Source of the DNA: Armigeres subalbatus
Lineage: Eukaryota > Arthropoda > Insecta > Diptera > Culicidae
DNA length: 64,000 nt
Direction: 5' to 3'
NCBI RefSeq assembly: GCF_024139115.2
Contig: NC_085140.1
Location: 234,300,371 to 234,364,370 of the forward strand
The translations under genes and the position numbers were made by a program. The stretch's first letter is position 1. The number at the start of each line of letters is the position of its first letter. Below the pieces are notes generated by a model. The model did no database searches, had not been told where the DNA came from, and worked only from the letters and a program-made list of their open reading frames with translations. Shown piece by piece: positions 10,880-22,898 of the stretch.

Positions 10880-11953
10880 GTATTACCTGTCACTGGTTGA
10901 GTTGTTTACGTGGCCGAGGTACAATATTCATGCCAATTTGAGCGAGAATCCATGGCGCATAAAGTTCTCCCAGAAGATTTTTGGCAACAACTGTGGCTCT
11001 CATATCGTTCCGTCTCTTCTGCAGTGTATTCATACTTTATAAACGGCATCGGCAGATCGTTGGATGTTGGCAAGAAAGGAAGAATTATCTAAGCGCGTAC
11101 TTTAAGAAACTTTGATTGAATTTTCTCAATTCTTTCGATCCAGACGTTATGAACAGGACTCCATGCCACAACTGCTGTTTCAAGTATAGATCGAACTAAG
11201 CTAAAGTAGGGTGACCTCAGCCAGTATGGATCACGGAACTCCTAAGAAATCCGGAAGATGAACCCTAAATTCCGATTGGTTTTATTGATGACTTGGCTGT
11301 TATGTTCACGAAAGTTTAATTCCGAATTTAACATAACGCCAAGGTCCTTTACGGCGCAGCTCCTTTATAATGGTTCTTTTCCAATGCGATAGTCCCAGAC
11401 TATGGGAGATTTTTCCTGGTAAACGGTATGATGGTGCACTTCTTCATACTGATAATCAGGAAATTACGTTTATACCAATCCACAATTTGTCGATGAACAT
11501 TTGCAGCAACCGACAGTCGTCTGGTTACTTAACGAGCCAATAGATTTTGAAATCACCGGCATAGATAATTTTGCAATTTTGGGGCATGATAAATCTTACG
11601 TCGTTGAAAAATAAGGAGAAAAGCAGCGGCCCTAGATTGCTGCTTTGTGGTACACCGGAGTTGTTGCTGAAAGGTTCGGACTCAGTAGTTCCCAATTTCA
11701 CGGTCTGCTGTCAGCCGATAAGGTTTGACTCCATCCACCTTAAAGTAAGTCGCCACATTGATCTGTCAGGAAAGAATCCATGTTGGGTTGGTGAGATACA
11801 CATCTTTGCTGATCGAAATAACTCGGTGCTCACAAAAATTTCAAAGACTTTGGATCCTGCACTCAGCGAAATCACAGTACGGTAATTCGATATGTCTCGC
11901 TTGTTTCCTTTTTCAAATGCCGGTAATATGGATGGATGGATTTTTTCCAACAA
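10880..11953 (-). pseudogene. Degenerate non-LTR reverse transcriptase relic (Jockey/CR1-like)
   Basis: Read on the minus strand from 11953 it gives FEKGNKRDISNYRTV, AGSKVFEIFVSTELF and QHGFFPDRSM. After an in-frame TGA come motif B as NNSGVPQSSNLGPLLF and the active site as YAGDFKIY, where related elements have FADD. Farther on are AVVAWSPVHNVWIERIEKIQ and a C-terminal piece RRDDMRATVVAKNLLGELY. The order is right for an RNase H-less RT, but frameshifts, stops and the damaged active site show that it is old. The 5' end stops at the 3' tail of the next element at 11954. Confidence 0.75.
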
Positions 11954-11954
11954 T

Positions 11955-11985
<31 letters not shown>

Positions 11986-13314
11986 TGTTGTTTAACATCA
12001 ACAGACAACATGTGTCCCAATGATGTATACTAAACTAAAACTAAAGTACAGTTAGGATGACAAAATACACACATACAATTAGAAATTGTCGAAATATAAA
12101 ATATAAAAATAAAACATGTGATCTAAAGTTATTCAAGAATTCCCTCGTCGATTACCGCGACCAGCAAAAACTCTATAGAAGTTCCGTCGAAGTTTGTCAC
12201 GGGTCAAATGGAAATCAAAAACTGATGCCACTCTGTTGAATACACGTTGTAAACCATGAATGGCACTCCATGATCCATAATTAGTACGGCGATGAGAGAG
12301 TCGTAGCATTGAATTATTACGCAACGGTCGGGGTTGCACGTTTATATTTATTTCCTGCAAGATTGTTTCACAATCCGTCCTTCCTTGCAGCATGTCGGCT
12401 ACGGTCAATGCTCGGCAAACATCTCTGCGGATATGCAGGGGTTGTAGATCAATCAGCTGGCAACGGCTTTCGTAGTCAGGTAAACGATGGGGTCCCTCCA
12501 AGGTAGCCCTCTGAGAGCAAAACGAAGGAAGCGACGCTGGACTGATTCGATTCGCTCGGTACCGTTATTGTAGTTAGGACACCAAACAGCTGAACAGTAC
12601 TCCAGTGTGGATCGTACGAGAGAACAATATAGCGATTTTAGGCAGTAGATATCCGTAAACTTCTTTGTGACTCTAAATACAAATCCGAGAGCTCTTGATG
12701 CTTTGTCAATTACAAAAGTTAGATGGTTTCTATAGGTTAATTGCGAATCCAGTAGAACACCCAAATCTTTCACGCAGTGTACTCGCTCGATAATCGTATT
12801 ATGAAGATTGTAGTCAAAAATAATCGGCTGTTTCTTTCGAGAGAAGGTAATTATCGAGCATTTGGCCGGATTGACCACCATTCGGTTGAGGGAACACCAG
12901 TTGGAAAAGGCATGAATCTGTTCCTGGAGAAGGGAGCAATCGTCAATGGAGCAAACACGTAGAAATATTTTAAGGTCATCCGCGAACGATAATCGTGGGG
13001 TTTTGATGATGTAGTGAACGTCATTAAAATACAGGAGAAATATCAGAGGTCCCAAGTGACTGCCTTGAGGAATACCTGATGTAGCGCAAAAGCCGGTCGA
13101 TCGGAAGTCGCCTAGGTTAACCACCAGTTGACGATCCGAGAGGTATGAACGGAACCAATTAAGAAGGCTGCCATTAACTCCTAACTTATCGAGCTTTGCT
13201 ATCGCAATGTCGTGGTTGAGTTTATCAAAGGCTGCCGAAAGATCCGTATATATTACGTCCGTCTGAGCCCTTGTATTCATACTTTCAGTTACGTAAGATG
13301 TGAACAATGACATG
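11954..13314 (-). mobile_element. 5'-truncated non-LTR retrotransposon with ATTT tandem tail
   Basis: The minus-strand 3' end is a run of about eight AAAT units at 11954-11986. It is preceded by about 145 bases of trailer and the RT coding region. The 5' border at about 13314 falls within RT coding sequence. No clear target-site duplication is visible. The family is related to, but distinct from, the relic at 10880-11953. Confidence 0.75.
12133..13313 (-). pseudogene. Non-LTR reverse transcriptase, truncated, one frameshift
   Basis: The first frame (13313-12453) contains motif A YTDLSAAFDKLNHDI, SGIPQGSHLGPLIF, active site SFADDLKIF, then VKDLGVLLDSQLTYRNH, LEYCSAVWCP and RIESVQRRFLRFALR. 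Near 12500 the frame shifts (RDPIVYL versus HRLPDYESRCQL). The C-terminus continues as LIDLQPLHIRRDVC, LLRNN-like residues and HRRTNYG, to a stop at 12133. RT catalytic residues are intact, while the endonuclease and N-terminal RT motifs are missing. The lack of RNase H and the RIESVQ...FLRYALR signature suggest a Jockey/CR1-like group. I cannot fix the clade. Confidence 0.85.
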
Positions 13315-15890
13315 CCTAACGAACATTCGCTTTGTTTACATTATCAAATTAATATAATTTTTTCTCCATGCAAATAATCTTAACGCGTGAGGTCATAGCA
13401 AAAAAATCAGCGAAAACGGTGACGAAAAATTGAACAGATTGCACGCATTCCTCTTCTTTTCAACGGATGTTCTATCAATTACGGCAGATCTTTGAATCCG
13501 ACCATCATCATTCACCATTGTGCTCGCAAACTCGGTCATCCGTCGATGCTGGATGGGAATTCATTCTACAGAACCGACCTCTCGGGGCACGGGCCGTCTC
13601 TACTAAACTACTTTCCCAATTCTTCCAGAACAGGTTTTCTTATGCCCGGTTTGGCGGTTGTTGGTATTCGCTTTGTGCTCCAACCAAGCCCAAGACCGAA
13701 GCACGCAGGAATCTCGGTCAGCGAGAAAGCAATTTCAGTTTAAAAAGCTATCAGATGATGAAATCAATTACACAAAATTCTTTACCTTCCTTGCATTCTC
13801 CTATCCTGTCTATCTCTTTCTCGATTTACTTAACACACCATTGGGATTGGGTTGAATCATCATCTCGTTTTGGCATGGTCGTTCGACGTCCTCGTCGTCA
13901 GGCGCGAGCATAAAGCAAAACACCCACAATCCCGCAACCACCTGCTAATAACTGGGGTGTCTTGTTGCATCTCCTTCGCTGCCCGATAGGGGATAGTGGT
14001 CCAGGGTGGTCTATCATACGGTTCTACAAGTTAGGAAGCCGAAAGGGTCCCTATTCAAAATAGCGAATTATTATATGAGAGCATTCCAAAGACGACGAGC
14101 TCAATTTTTGACTTAAGTTGATTTGAAGGGCCAATCCTCCTTACAATCATTGGCTTCGCCGTAATTGAATACGCGATCACTTATTATAAGCATGCAAACC
14201 GACATTTCGAAGTTCGCTTCGTCGTCAATGGCGGTGCTGTGAGTCAAGCTGGTTGATATTCTGGCACAGGCGCGCTCTGGTCCGCGCGAAGATAAATGCA
14301 CAATGAAATGCACAGTTATTCGCTTCTTTCGCCTCGAGCATGACAAACGCGTCGTTGTTGATGGAGGGATTTATTGAGGAATGGTTACGTAGCGACCCTC
14401 CCAAGGGGTTCATACGAAAACATGTAGGTCGCACAAATTTGATGATGCATACGAACTCATATTTTTGAGTCGATAGAGAATCGAATAAGTAACATGCTGG
14501 TTAATTACGACTAAATATCTCAAACTACAACCTTCGAAATGTCAGCATTTAAACCTTTCACCCGACCTTATGAAGTTCAATGACCTACTACAGACCAACG
14601 CCTTTTCTACATCTCTCATATTACATCGGCTCTCTATTTTCAGGGCCATCAGACAAGGGAAGATCGTTTATTGCGTGCGATGAAATTCGAGCCATTTTTT
14701 GTCTGTATGCACAAAACAAAGCACAGCGCATGCCTCTGCTGACTTCTGACATCGAAGTAAATCGCGTGACCGAACCGAACCCGGGCTCTCCGAGTGGCCG
14801 TCCATCGAGAGTGAAAGCCTCAATCAAATAATCATAATCTTTCCGGTCATGCCATAACCGAACGACCCGAACACCTCACACGGTGGATGCCTTCAGGGTT
14901 TGGAGCTTTCTTGGTGCGCTGATAGGGAGAGGGTAAACGCCGTAAAACGACGCAAGCTCCGAAATGACTCTGCAACAATCAGCCACCTTCGCCGCCGTTG
15001 TTCATCCACAGGCCATTCAGTGTTGCTTATCCAACCGAATAACTGGCTGACCGGCCGAATGATTGTTGTCACCATTTCCCATCAGGTTGGTATGCTATGC
15101 AGTCAACTCCACTGTTGCAGCATAATCACCCAGGATTTAGCGCTCTTAACCCGTAACAAAAGGGTGTGTGAAAGTAAACAAAAGTTGCCCCCAGCTCAGG
15201 TGGGTGTCGGCGCCATTTCATAGCTCTTGCATAATGCAGTAGTTCCCAATCGGTATAATTTAGATTTTCTCAGAAATCCTTGGGTTTGAGTTAAGGACTA
15301 CAATAGGTCAACGCTTAACAGCTCAAAAGTTATTACCTGGAATTTTGCTTTATTAATAGTCAACAATGATGATTCATCGTGTATTTATAGATTGGTCATC
15401 ACGTCGTCGAACAAAATTGGAGTATGCATTTAATCGTGGATGTTTTGCAATTTATATTTCTGTGAACCTAGGGCTTTGAAAAGTGGTCCACAATCAGGTA
15501 CAATTTTTATTCATTCAAAAATCAAAACTTCATATAAGTAGCCGCAAATTATTTTCCACTTGTGTAAATAATATAGTAACTTTAGAGAAATGTTGATGTT
15601 CATATTAGTGCATAATGTTGCCTTAATGTTGAGATATGAACGAAACACGCAACTGGGCCCACAACCGGAGACACTCCCTAAGTGATTCATCCAGCAGCAA
15701 CTGTCAATTAGGCTGTTCCAGTTCTTCATTACATAGATGTGAGAACGCATGTTTACAAAAAGATCCGTCGAAATAGGTACTTTATTATGTTATTTCACGA
15801 TGAGATGAATTTGTTACAGTGCTGTGAAGGGGAATAGTCGTAAACCATTTGGGCGAATAATGGATACACGTTAAGCCGACAGTAGTCTAG
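13315..15890. other. Long stretch with no recognised element or gene
   Basis: Several open frames occur (148 codons at 13467-13913; 107 codons at 14900-15223), but none shows a domain, signal peptide or family resemblance. I see no terminal repeats. It may be ordinary host intergenic or intronic sequence. Confidence 0.4.
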
Positions 15891-15892
15891 CC

Positions 15893-16690
15893 TAATTAAA
15901 AGTTTGGTCAAAATTATCATTAGGCGAAGGCGACATACGACAGAACGTGTCATTTATCCGAAAAAGTTGTTTGGCACGAAATTCCATTTGACTGGAACGG
16001 TCCGAACGTGTCATACGGCTGAAAATGTCGTTTGAACGAACAGGTTATATGGCCGAAAATGTCATTAGGCCGCTTGGACCATCATAAATGTCGTATGCTA
16101 AACGGGTATATGTCATATGTCGTGTGGCTAAAAATAGTGAATGTGAAAAGTGTCAAGTGATTAATGATAATTGAGAATAATTAAGAAATGAGAAGTAATA
16201 AAAATGAGAAGGGAGACAACTAGTTATTCGCCTGTCACTCATTATTTCTCACTTCTCATAGCGCGACTTGTACTTCTCACTTCTCATTGCTTATTTCTCG
16301 CCTCTCATTCATAACGTCTCGCTTTTTACAGTAAGAAAGGAAAAGGCGAAGTGAGAAATGAGAAGCGAGACATCTCACTTCGTATTTATTCTTTCTCGTC
16401 TCTTACTGTGCAAACGAGAATGATTGATTTCACATTCACAATTGCTAGGCAAAACGACATTTCCGGTTGAATGACTCGGCCCCTGCTGCTATATTACCAT
16501 TGCAGTTAAATTGAATTTTGAGCCAAATCACTTATTCGTCCAAACGATTTTTTAGGCCATATGGTCAGCTCGGCCATTCGACATTTTCTGTCATATTACC
16601 AAAGACGTTTTCAGCCAAATCGACTATTTCCACCCAAAAGCATTTTCGGCCAAATGACCGTTCGGCCAAACGACATTTTCTATCGTATTA
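15893..16690. repeat. Foldback built from GGCCGAAAATGTCGTTTG-like units
   Basis: The left part (15893-16145) reads GGCCGAAAATGTC repeatedly. The right part (16425-16690) reads the complement, CGACATTTTCGGCC. The inner borders AGTGAATGTGAAA and TTTCACATTCACA are complementary. The interior at 16180-16420 holds many GAGAAGTGAGAAATGAG-like motifs in both orientations. It has no coding content. Confidence 0.65.
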
Positions 16691-16699
16691 TCCTCTGGG

Positions 16700-17091
16700 G
16701 CTCCCATGATACCCATGAGGGAAACAGATGAGGGCGTGCTATAGCGCCAGCGACATCGGCTAGCGCGTCATGAATGCTGAAGGAGATATCGTAGTTTATT
16801 CTAGGATCTTCAAACTTTGGAGAAACATATGTATCTAGTATGAAGGCGAGAGACGATTTGTTGCGCTCTATGTTTGGGTCTCGAACAAGACATATGTCAT
16901 ATATGTCATTTTGAGACTTATTTACAACCGAATTCAGTCATATATGAGTTGCTGCAACCAAATTGGTCAGAATTGCGCTGCTCGGAATAGGTCGCTCCAG
17001 GATTCTGTGACCCCTCGATCTTTCTTAACCGCGTAGAGTTAGTGTTGATGAGAAACTTTTTATATACATTTTGGTATCAGCGGACCAGTCG
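16700..17091. other. Unassigned sequence
   Basis: I see no recognisable feature here. It ends at the RNase H-like relic. Confidence 0.3.
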
Positions 17092-17322
17092 TCACGTTAC
17101 CCGGCACTTCACAACGTCCTGGGATCCAAGCAAAGCTTGCAAGTTGGCAAGAATACTATTAGTTCCTGGAAGTTTTGGGGAGTCCCCTTGAAGTGCCGCG
17201 ATGGTACTTACAGACTCAGATAGGATAAGAATAGGCTTATCCGCACTGTAGTGGCAGCTATGAAACATCCTGCAGCCTCTCCAGCCAACTCCTTTGAACC
17301 GTTGATGTATTTGGATTCGCAT
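17092..17322 (-). pseudogene. RNase H-like relic of a non-LTR retrotransposon
   Basis: The 76-codon minus frame contains SADKPILILSESVSTIAALQ followed by GDSPKLPGTNSILANLQAL. This aligns well with the RNase H segment at 42560-42670 (PADKPIVVLTDSASVVSALQ, SETPKHPWIQGTLAG). The catalytic Asp of the DS pair is Glu here. No flanking RNase H motifs survive. The sequence beyond it, to about 18000, may derive from the same element, but I could not match it. Confidence 0.55.
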
Positions 17323-18163
17323 CCAGCGTAGTCAGCACCTAGCATCTTAGCTACAGATCTTCCAAATTATCCCTTCTTCGGAAACGTCTCGCTATGAACT
17401 CATTGACTTTGGCTTCAAAGAAGCTCCTCCCTCCATGCCAGTGAGCTCTTGCCACTTGGAGTATAACCAGCCACCGTGAAGAACATCCGGTTTCCTTGAG
17501 TAAACAGAGGGACCCTGTATTCTTCGGAGGTTGCATAAGCAAAGAAGACGGCCTTATGGTAGATGATCACCTACGTGCAGCGACAAAATGGCAGAATGCT
17601 TCAGATCAGGCCACTTCGGTAGGTGAGAGTTCCAATCCTTAGAGTAAGCTACTATCGGTGATGGCTTGCCTAATTCGGAGGCGTATGTTTGTTACGTGAA
17701 TGTTTTATGCCACCTATCAAGGGTTTTCATCAGGTTGACCCGGCATCTAATTTCGGTGGAGCACTAATGGAGGAGAAACGTGAAGCCCTTTCGATTGAGA
17801 AAAGTTGAGAAAAGGTAGTTCTTCTAGCTTGATCCTGAGCATGATAAACTCATCCTTTCAACAATCTGCGAGGTACAGGAGGTTAACCAGATCGGACGGC
17901 GGCTCTTGACCTGGGACTTCTTTCTTTGAAATCGGAATAACGCCAATCCTCCGGAACAGCCTGGCCACATCATCCCAGGTTGATAGAATCCAGGAAGGTG
18001 TCTTTAGCTAAAAGAGCAGATTATTTAGCATTGGATACTTCCATCATCCGCTCCGGATCATCCACCATATTTTCATATATTGCCATATTACCAGATATTT
18101 CGAAATCCCGACTGTGTTTCACAGACGGATCAAGAAACACATGGGAATACATTAATCAACGGC
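17323..18163. other. Unassigned, possibly decayed retrotransposon
   Basis: The sequence is GC-richer than its surroundings, and short minus-strand frames interrupted by stops suggest former coding sequence. I could not identify a family. Confidence 0.3.
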
Positions 18164-18164
18164 G

Positions 18165-18519
18165 TCACGGCTAGAGATGTCGCAAATTAATCGATTATTT
18201 GGATAAATCGATTCATCGACGTGATAATCGATTAATTTTGAATCGATTATTACCAAACGATTAATCGATTCAATAATCGAGAGGAATCGAGAGTAATCGA
18301 TTAGTTACTAATCGATTAATCAGGATTTTACGACATCATAAGGATGTCGCAATTGGAATGATTACCTCGATTGATCGATTCATCGTTGTGATAATCGATT
18401 AATTTTGAATCGATTACTATCCAACGATTAATCGATTCAATAATCGACAAGGATCGAGAGTAATCGATTAGTTACTAATCGATTAATCGGAATTTTACGA
18501 CATCTCTAGTCACGGCTAG
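18165..18519. mobile_element. MITE with internal ATCGATTA-rich tandem duplication
   Basis: The 10-bp direct repeat TCACGGCTAG (18165-18174 and 18510-18519) flanks a ~335-bp insert. The ends, CTAGAGATGTCG and CGACATCTCTAG, are inverted repeats. Inside are two tandem copies of a ~160-bp unit, each with many overlapping ATCGATTAATCGAT-type palindromes. No open frame is present. Confidence 0.8.
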
Positions 18520-18867
18520 TGAAATCATTCAAGGAGACCCAAACGACTCAGCGGCGGCATGGCAGCGAAAAAAACGAAGACAACTAATCTGGAGTAGGCA
18601 GGGAAGGTATTGAACTTGTTCATGCGTCGACCAAATATTTCGATTCGCGACGTGGCGAAGAAAACGAAGGTTTACGTTTGCCGAAAAAACGATTTAACGT
18701 CTACAAGATCAGGAAGGCATCAAAACCTGAAGGACAAACAAAATACGGTAGCCGAAACCCACGACAGGTAGCTGTACCGAAGGTGGCTGACGAAACCGAG
18801 CTGCACCATGGTGGGTGACGAGACTAGCAATTGACGAGGCAGCAATTTTAGGTTGCCACATAACAAT

Positions 18868-19126
18868 TCTAGAGTGCTTTGAAAATAGGTCGTATGTGCA
18901 AAAGAGAGTCTCTCTTTGGATTTATTCTCTTTCGATTATTACGAAACTATACAAAAGTTTACTTAGAATTTCTTGGCAGATATCCAAAGACAATAGCTTT
19001 GTCTATCATGCTGAAGTGGAATCGTAGCAAAACATGCAAAACTAGCCGATTTATTAGCGAAAGAGAGCGTGATCAAAGAGAATCTCTCTTTTGCACATAC
19101 GACCTATTCTCAAAGCAATCTAGAAT
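18868..19126. mobile_element. MITE with ~50-bp terminal inverted repeats
   Basis: TTCTAGAGTGCTTTGAAAAT at the left and its near complement at 19107-19126 begin TIRs of about 50 bp that also share GGTCGTATGTGCAAAAGAGA. The interior is AT-rich and non-coding. A second, diverged copy lies at 46736-47268 and is itself interrupted by another element. Confidence 0.8.
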
Positions 19127-19785
19127 TGGCCATTCTTGAGTATAAGGAAGAAGAAGGTGGAGAAATTCGCCAAAAAGTTCTCGGTGTGGTAAGATGAACC
19201 AGCCGTACAAAATGAAGGGTACTGTTAATTGGAAAATGTACCGAAACTAATGCATCCAGAAGCGCCTGCGGTCTTTTTTTTCTAGGGGGTGAAGGCAAAT
19301 CTGCAAACAGACACCTGAAATTATCACTCAGGGAAAGGGGGTTGACAGAAGGCCGACCCACTAAACTCACCCAAGTAGCGGATAACTACCCTCACTACTT
19401 ATACCCTGAATGCTGTTTTTGTACCCAACAACTTTAACCCACCTAATTCGCCGGAACAATTGAAAAATTTTGGGGCCAATATGAAAACCAAACTTTGTAA
19501 AATACCTAAGGTATTCAAGAGTAAGCTGATTTTCAAGAAACAGTGGATTAAAGTATCAAAATAAGTCACATGTCACAAAATTTAACAAAGAGGTTTCGAG
19601 GGAAAAATGCGGGCATTCAGTCACCGCAGGCGCAATGAATAAAAAAAGTAGAAACCCACCTATAATTTTGTAGTTAATTTTTGGCGTCCAATTTTGAGTG
19701 TCTCATTTTTTATCGTGTAAGGCAACTGTACCGGTTTTGCTCCTACTTTTGCGGATTCATTCAATTATTTAGCTTTCCCTATTAT
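19127..19785. other. Unassigned AT-rich sequence
   Basis: No element ends, domains or RNA features were found. Confidence 0.35.
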
Positions 19786-20106
19786 ACAGGATTAGATGAA
19801 AAGGATGAGATTGGCAAAGTTTTGTCAAAAATCAAATTAGCATAACTTTGTTTAAAATGATCCGATTTTAATAAAACTAGAGCCAACAGACGTAAAAATT
19901 CTTGAATATTGGTCGGTCCACGGACATCGGAGATGTTCCGGGTTTTCCGAGAGTATGTTGAAATACATTGTTTTCCTCTGCCTGTCAGTGTTTGTATTGT
20001 GAACTTTTACCATTTTATATGCTTTTCCAGAATTTGGAACTAATTTGCCGGGTAATGCTGGCTTCCGCTTGAGAATCCATTATAAATATGCAAAGGTTTG
20101 GACATT
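19786..20106 (+). repeat. Solo arm related to the foldback at 21779-22684
   Basis: TACAGGATTAGATGAAAAGG, then TTGTCAAAAATCAAATTAGC, and later GGAGATGTTCCGGGTTTTCC match the arm of the 21779-22684 foldback in the same order. No opposite arm is present, so it is a truncated member of that family. Confidence 0.65.
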
Positions 20107-20758
20107 TGCGTAAAAAGGATTTCGGATATACAGTAATATCCCGATTTTATCACTCCCCTGGTGAATTTTGGGGTGATAAAGTCGGAAATGTGACAAAAAC
20201 GGAGAAAAAATTAATTTTAAATTTTTCAATTCATTTCACAAATATGAATCTGTTTATGCGTTGGAAAGGTAAAATGTGTTATTTCTTGTCGAAAAGGCTT
20301 AAAAAATCTTTGACAGGTACTCAGAAATGATTTATAACAAACCACAGGCGGCGGAAGTTATTTCATGAAAATCATTGTTTTTTGCGGTATTATCTTCTTC
20401 TATATAATAAAAATGAAATGGTCTGTGTTCGTATCCGCATAACTCAAAAACGGCTCGATAGATTTTCTTCATTCCTTCAGTAGGTATAATGGTTATCGTT
20501 TCCGACGGGTTTATATGATATTTCCTCTTGTGAAAATCAAGAACAAGGTCGAGTAAATTTGTATGGGAATTTCGCAAGGGCAACGCGCATTTTCGCCTAC
20601 TAGGCAGGACAACGTCTGCCGGGTCGACTAGTTTACAATAATAAAGAGAACGACTAAAATTTTCAAAACTTTTTGGGGTAACAAAATCGGGTCGAAAACG
20701 TGATAAAATCGGGGGTATACAAAATCGGGGAGTGACAAAATCGGGTTGACACTGTATA
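20107..20758. mobile_element. TIR element with CCCGATTTTATCACTCCCC ends
   Basis: The left end ATACAGTAATATCCCGATTT and the complement of the right end (TATACAGTGTCAACCCGATT) form imperfect TIRs. The CACTCCCC and GGGGTGATAAA-type motifs repeat inside each end. It has TA-type borders. A probable Helitron is nested in the middle. The 150-codon minus frame across it is non-coding. Confidence 0.65.
20399..20631 (+). mobile_element. Probable small non-autonomous Helitron
   Basis: The 3' end shows the Helitron arrangement: a stem GGCAG(20603-20607)/CTGCC(20616-20620) with an 8-base loop, then 7 bases, then the terminal CTAG (20628-20631) followed by T. The proposed 5' end begins TCTATATAATAAAAATG and is preceded by T. 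No TIRs or target duplication are visible, as expected for this class. It carries no Rep/helicase and would depend on an autonomous partner. The exact 5' border is uncertain. Confidence 0.55.
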
Positions 20759-20924
20759 ATAAATAGAAACATTTTCAGGATCAATAGTTGTCATTGGCAC
20801 TGGCATTGTGATCTTATAGTACCATGCCGCCAAGGAAGTTGCCAGTTGTGGAAACGACCGGATTCATACAAATATGGGTATCACATTTAATTTGTGTGCA
20901 GGACGAAAACCATTTTCATGACTG

Positions 20925-21325
20925 TAAAGGTGCCGTCAGACGTTGCAAGCAAATCACTTGCAACGAGCATTTTGCTCGCAGAAAGTGACAACTGTCAAAA
21001 AATTTCCTGTCTGACTACACTGAAAGTGATTGCATGCAAACAAATGACAACTCGTAAGCAAACGCTCGCTTGCAATGTGTGACTGCTAAGCGTTAAAAAT
21101 TTTCAACTCGCAGAAACGAAATTGCGCTTGCTAGTGCAGCAATAGGAATGGAATTAGATTTTGTGGCCGAAAAACAAGTTTTTCGTTTTTGTTTATATTT
21201 GCATGAGAGTAAATCTGCCAATTGCTTAAAGTAAAAAATTGCTACGTGTGACTGCAATTGCGAGTGCTCTCAGAAATCATTCGCTCGCACGAGTGATTTG
21301 CTTGCAACGTCTGACGAAGCCTTAA
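20925..21325. mobile_element. MITE with TAA duplication (Harbinger-like)
   Basis: The insert at 20928-21322 has TIRs AGGTGCCGTCAGACGTTGCA and the near complement of TGCAACGTCTGACGAAGCCT, extending through GCAAATCACT. TAA lies on both sides. The 3-bp TAA duplication and TIR length fit PIF/Harbinger MITEs, but no transposase is present to confirm this. Confidence 0.7.
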
Positions 21326-21778
21326 GACCCTCTGGTCAATCAACACTCAACAGGTCCCGCGTGTCCTGGGAAAGTAACCAGCTGCGAAATCAAAATTTGA
21401 AATTTGCACAAAAGTAGCATTTGTTTTCTGTAAAAAACCAAACTAAACGCAATGCTAGAAAAATTATAAAATATTATTACAAAAATGCATGTGGAGAGGC
21501 AAACAATTTCTTTTCGGTTAGTGATTCCGCTTGAAATACAAAAGTGTCCCATATCTGTGAGCGTCCCATAACTATGGGAGCTTCGAACGAAAATCAAAAA
21601 CCGTACATTTTCGGTCAAAAGTGTAGCATGAGTGTAGCCTTGCATTTGATCCTGTGACATTTCCGATTCCATTAGAACAGAAACTTGTATTAGATCAATG
21701 GTAAAAAAACAAAGCAAAGTCATTTAATATTCGATGACCAGTGATAATTTTAATTTGTTTTTTTTCTCTTGGGTCTAT
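21326..21778. other. Unassigned sequence
   Basis: A 127-codon minus frame has no recognisable domain and low-complexity hydrophobic stretches. I do not call it. Confidence 0.35.
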
Positions 21779-22684
21779 TACAGGGGTTATATACATAAAG
21801 GTTGAGATAGGCAAAATTTTGTCGAGGTTTAAATCAGCATAACTTTTCTTAGAATAAATCGATTTTGATAAAAACCGGGACCATCGGACGCGGAAGCACT
21901 TCTAGTATACTGTCCCTATGAAAAACCTCAGATTGGCCTTGGCCACCGGAGATGTTCCGGGTTTTCCGAGGGTATGTTAAAAAAGCATTTTTTATTCTGC
22001 TTGTCATTTCATATAACGTTCACTTCCATCATGTTTTATCCTTTCCCCAGAAACTAGAACTAATATGCTGACCTATGCTGGTTGCAGATCGAAAATTTGT
22101 CAGGTTTATGTAGAGATATGGCCATTTCCATGAAAACGGTTCGGGATTAGCCATACACCCTGAACAAATGTCATTTTCGCAGAACACTCGGAACCTGTGA
22201 CAAATAGGCCAGTGAGTCTTATAGTCCTTAGAATGTATCGATGGTTCCAAAACCGCCCCCTCCTCGAAGCCCCCTGGAACCTGCTATAAGAAAGACAGTG
22301 AACACTATCATCCTCAAAATGTAATCATTCTCTCGCAATGGAGCCATGGAGCAAGATACCCATATTTGCAGTATTCCAATCTGTTATCATTTCATCATGT
22401 TTCCAGGACCGTTTTACGGAAATGACGGAAATGACCATATCTCGTAGTTTTTATGGATTCTCGATCAACAGCCAGCACTGGTCGGCATTATGAAAGTAAA
22501 TGTCACATAAAATGACAAGCAGTTAAAAAATGTTGTTGAACATACACTCGGCAAACCTGGTGGCCAAGGGTCAATCTGAAGTTTTGCATGGGGATAGTAT
22601 ACTATAGTTCGGATTATTCTACGTGAAGTTATGCTGATTTGAATTTCGACAAAATTTGACCTTTTTATCTAATCCCTGTAATTT
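21779..22684. mobile_element. Foldback element, ~0.9 kb, arms ~400 bp
   Basis: The left arm starts TTACAGGGGTTATATACATA. The right arm ends in the diverged complement, ATCCCTGTAA. Shared inner motifs in inverted order include CAGCATAACTT, CTTGGCCACC, CTGCTTGTCAT and ATGGTCATTTCC. The arms have diverged considerably, so the element is old. No gene is present. Confidence 0.75.
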
Positions 22685-22898
22685 ATTTGGCTTACATTTA
22701 ATCAGATTTTATCTCGTTACAGATGTGAAACATCGCCAATGATATCAACTATGTGAATATCAACATCGTATGTAATTAATTTAAGCACCCTAAATTCCCT
22801 TCCTTATTATTCCTTTTTGTATTCCCTAACCTCGACCAAACCGCGAGTCTTACGGTTCCCTAAAACTAACATTAGTGTATAAGAATCATAATAAACTG

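Noticed and set aside
13467..13913. 148-codon plus frame
   Set aside because: No domain, poor start context and two other overlapping open frames. Not enough to call a gene.
20332..20784. 150-codon minus frame
   Set aside because: It spans a TIR element plus the probable Helitron, and its ends are made of terminal repeats. No known domain is present.
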